Part shown: positions 63,357 to 64,000 of the stretch, piece after piece
Position numbering within the stretch: position 1 is the first letter of the stretch
How the letters are laid out: each line of letters opens with the position of its first letter
Source of the DNA: Billgrantia aerodenitrificans
GTDB taxonomy: Bacteria; Pseudomonadota; Gammaproteobacteria; Pseudomonadales; Halomonadaceae
DNA: 64,000 bases
Direction of reading: 5' to 3'
Assembly (NCBI RefSeq): GCF_021404405.1
Contig: NZ_JABFTV010000002.1
Location: 62,001-126,000 of the forward strand
Notes under the pieces: model-generated
What the model was told of the DNA's origin: nothing
The model's database searches: none
What the model saw: only the letters and a program-made list of their open reading frames with translations
Position numbers and translations under genes: made by a program

Positions 63357-64000
63357 TCGAGAGGCTGGGCGGCGATTTCAGCGTCGTGCTGCTGGTGTTG
63401 GGATTGCCGGTGCTGTTGGGCGGGCTGGCAGCGTGCTGGCAGCCTCGACGCAGCTGGCCGATCGTGGCGTTTTCTCTATTGCCGTTGCTGGCACTGGCGG
63501 GGCTGTTTTACCAGGTACTCCCACAAGGAGAGCAGACCTGGCTCATCGAGCTTGGCTCCCTGACGTTGCAGTGGCGCGCCAATGGCTTGACCCTGCTGCT
63601 GCTCTTGCTGACGCAAGTCATCACGCTCTCCAGCGCTGCTTACGCACCGGCGTACTTGATGGAAGAGATCGGGCGAGAGGGCAAGCAGGTCTGGTTATGG
63701 CCGCTGCAAGGCGTGCTGGCCACAAGCCTGTCCCTCATCTGGTTGGCCGGCGACCTATTGACCCTCTATATCGGCCTGGAATTGATGGGGCTTGCCGCGG
63801 TGGGCCTCATGCTGCTACCCGGTCGTGTGGATGCACTGGCGGCCGGCATGCGCTATCTGCTGCTGGCGCTGGTGGGCTCGCTGGCCTTTCTGCTGGGCGT
63901 GGCGCTGCTGCTCGGTGCCTGGGGGCGGCTGGATCTGGCTGGGCTGGCGCTGGCCGCGGAGCCAGGTATGGTGCTGTGGGTGGCCGTGGCCCTGCTCAGC
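63353..64000 (+). CDS. NuoN/MrpD-like proton-conducting membrane subunit (3' end beyond window)
   Basis: The ATG overlaps the previous stop (ATGA). The 216 visible residues are hydrophobic with about seven segments; near 130-145 is WLAGDLLTLYIGLELMGLAAVGLMLLP, where the Glu in the helix is the conserved proton-path residue of NuoL/M/N-type subunits. The frame runs to the window edge without a stop. A MrpD-type antiporter subunit or a related proton pump subunit is most likely; the rest of the operon is needed to decide. Confidence 0.85.
   Translation, partial: MIERLGGDFSVVLLVLGLPVLLGGLAACWQPRRSWPIVAFSLLPLLALAGLFYQVLPQGEQTWLIELGSLTLQWRANGLTLLLLLLTQVITLSSAAYAPAYLMEEIGREGKQVWLWPLQGVLATSLSLIWLAGDLLTLYIGLELMGLAAVGLMLLPGRVDALAAGMRYLLLALVGSLAFLLGVALLLGAWGRLDLAGLALAAEPGMVLWVAVALLS

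Noticed and set aside
1..64000. CRISPR arrays, rRNA, tRNA and intact transposase or integrase genes
   Set aside because: None was recognised on reading. A dedicated tRNA or repeat finder was not available, so a missed tRNA in a gap cannot be fully excluded.

Overview
The window reads as chromosomal DNA of a halophilic gammaproteobacterium of the Halomonas/Chromohalobacter group (Halomonadaceae). This is inferred from protein style, the abundance of TRAP and Tct transporters, a ManD/UxaC/UxuA/UxuB hexuronate cluster and an MmsA + GMC-dehydrogenase pair like the 3-hydroxypropionate genes known from Halomonas. No rRNA, tRNA, CRISPR array or intact transposase was seen.

Region 1 (1-13.9 kb, nearly all minus strand, visibly lower G+C) is a carboxylate-catabolism block. 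It holds the 3' end of a LysR gene, a TauE/SafE exporter, a TctA-TctB fused permease, its TctC binding protein, a TctDE two-component system with a third periplasmic binding-protein gene, a DcaP-like porin, a LigI-type 2-pyrone-4,6-dicarboxylate hydrolase, a fused TAXI-TRAP permease with its binding protein, and a TetR regulator preceded by a near-perfect palindromic operator. The simplest reading is uptake and hydrolysis of an aromatic-derived di/tricarboxylate.

Region 2 (13.9-14.8 kb) has no convincing gene. It carries short direct repeats, a stem-loop and three tandem 23-bp repeats that look like the remains of a mobile-element end. It coincides with the change from lower to high G+C.

Region 3 (14.8-22 kb) has a glycine-zipper lipoprotein, an ExeM/NucH secreted nuclease, azlCD with an XRE-cupin regulator, a chemoreceptor and an NCS2 purine permease. 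Region 4 (22.1-27.7 kb) is a type III restriction-modification operon (mod, an unrecognised nuclease-like middle gene, res).

Region 5 (27.7-38.2 kb) is mixed: DUF892 stress protein, FAD-Rieske oxidoreductase, CtaG-like and DUF2243 membrane proteins, NnrU-like protein, NTF2-like protein, a zinc alcohol dehydrogenase and a polyamine-type ABC importer. Region 6 (38.3-53.7 kb) is a large hexuronate/aldonate cluster: GntR regulator, TRAP importer 1, uxaC, manD, an RspB-type dehydrogenase, TRAP importer 2, uxuB, uxuA, kdgK and a LacI regulator with matching operators at kdgK and at itself. Together these would import hexuronates or aldonates and convert them through fructuronate, mannonate and 2-keto-3-deoxygluconate to KDPG.

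Region 7 (53.7-58.2 kb) is a LysR regulator divergent from mmsA and a GMC dehydrogenase, a probable 3-hydroxypropionate/malonate-semialdehyde pathway. Region 8 (58.3-64 kb) has a cold-shock protein, an SLC13-type transporter with RCK_C domains, a carboxylesterase, a UbiA-family prenyltransferase, a zinc-ribbon small protein, and the start of a cation/proton antiporter-like operon that runs off the window.
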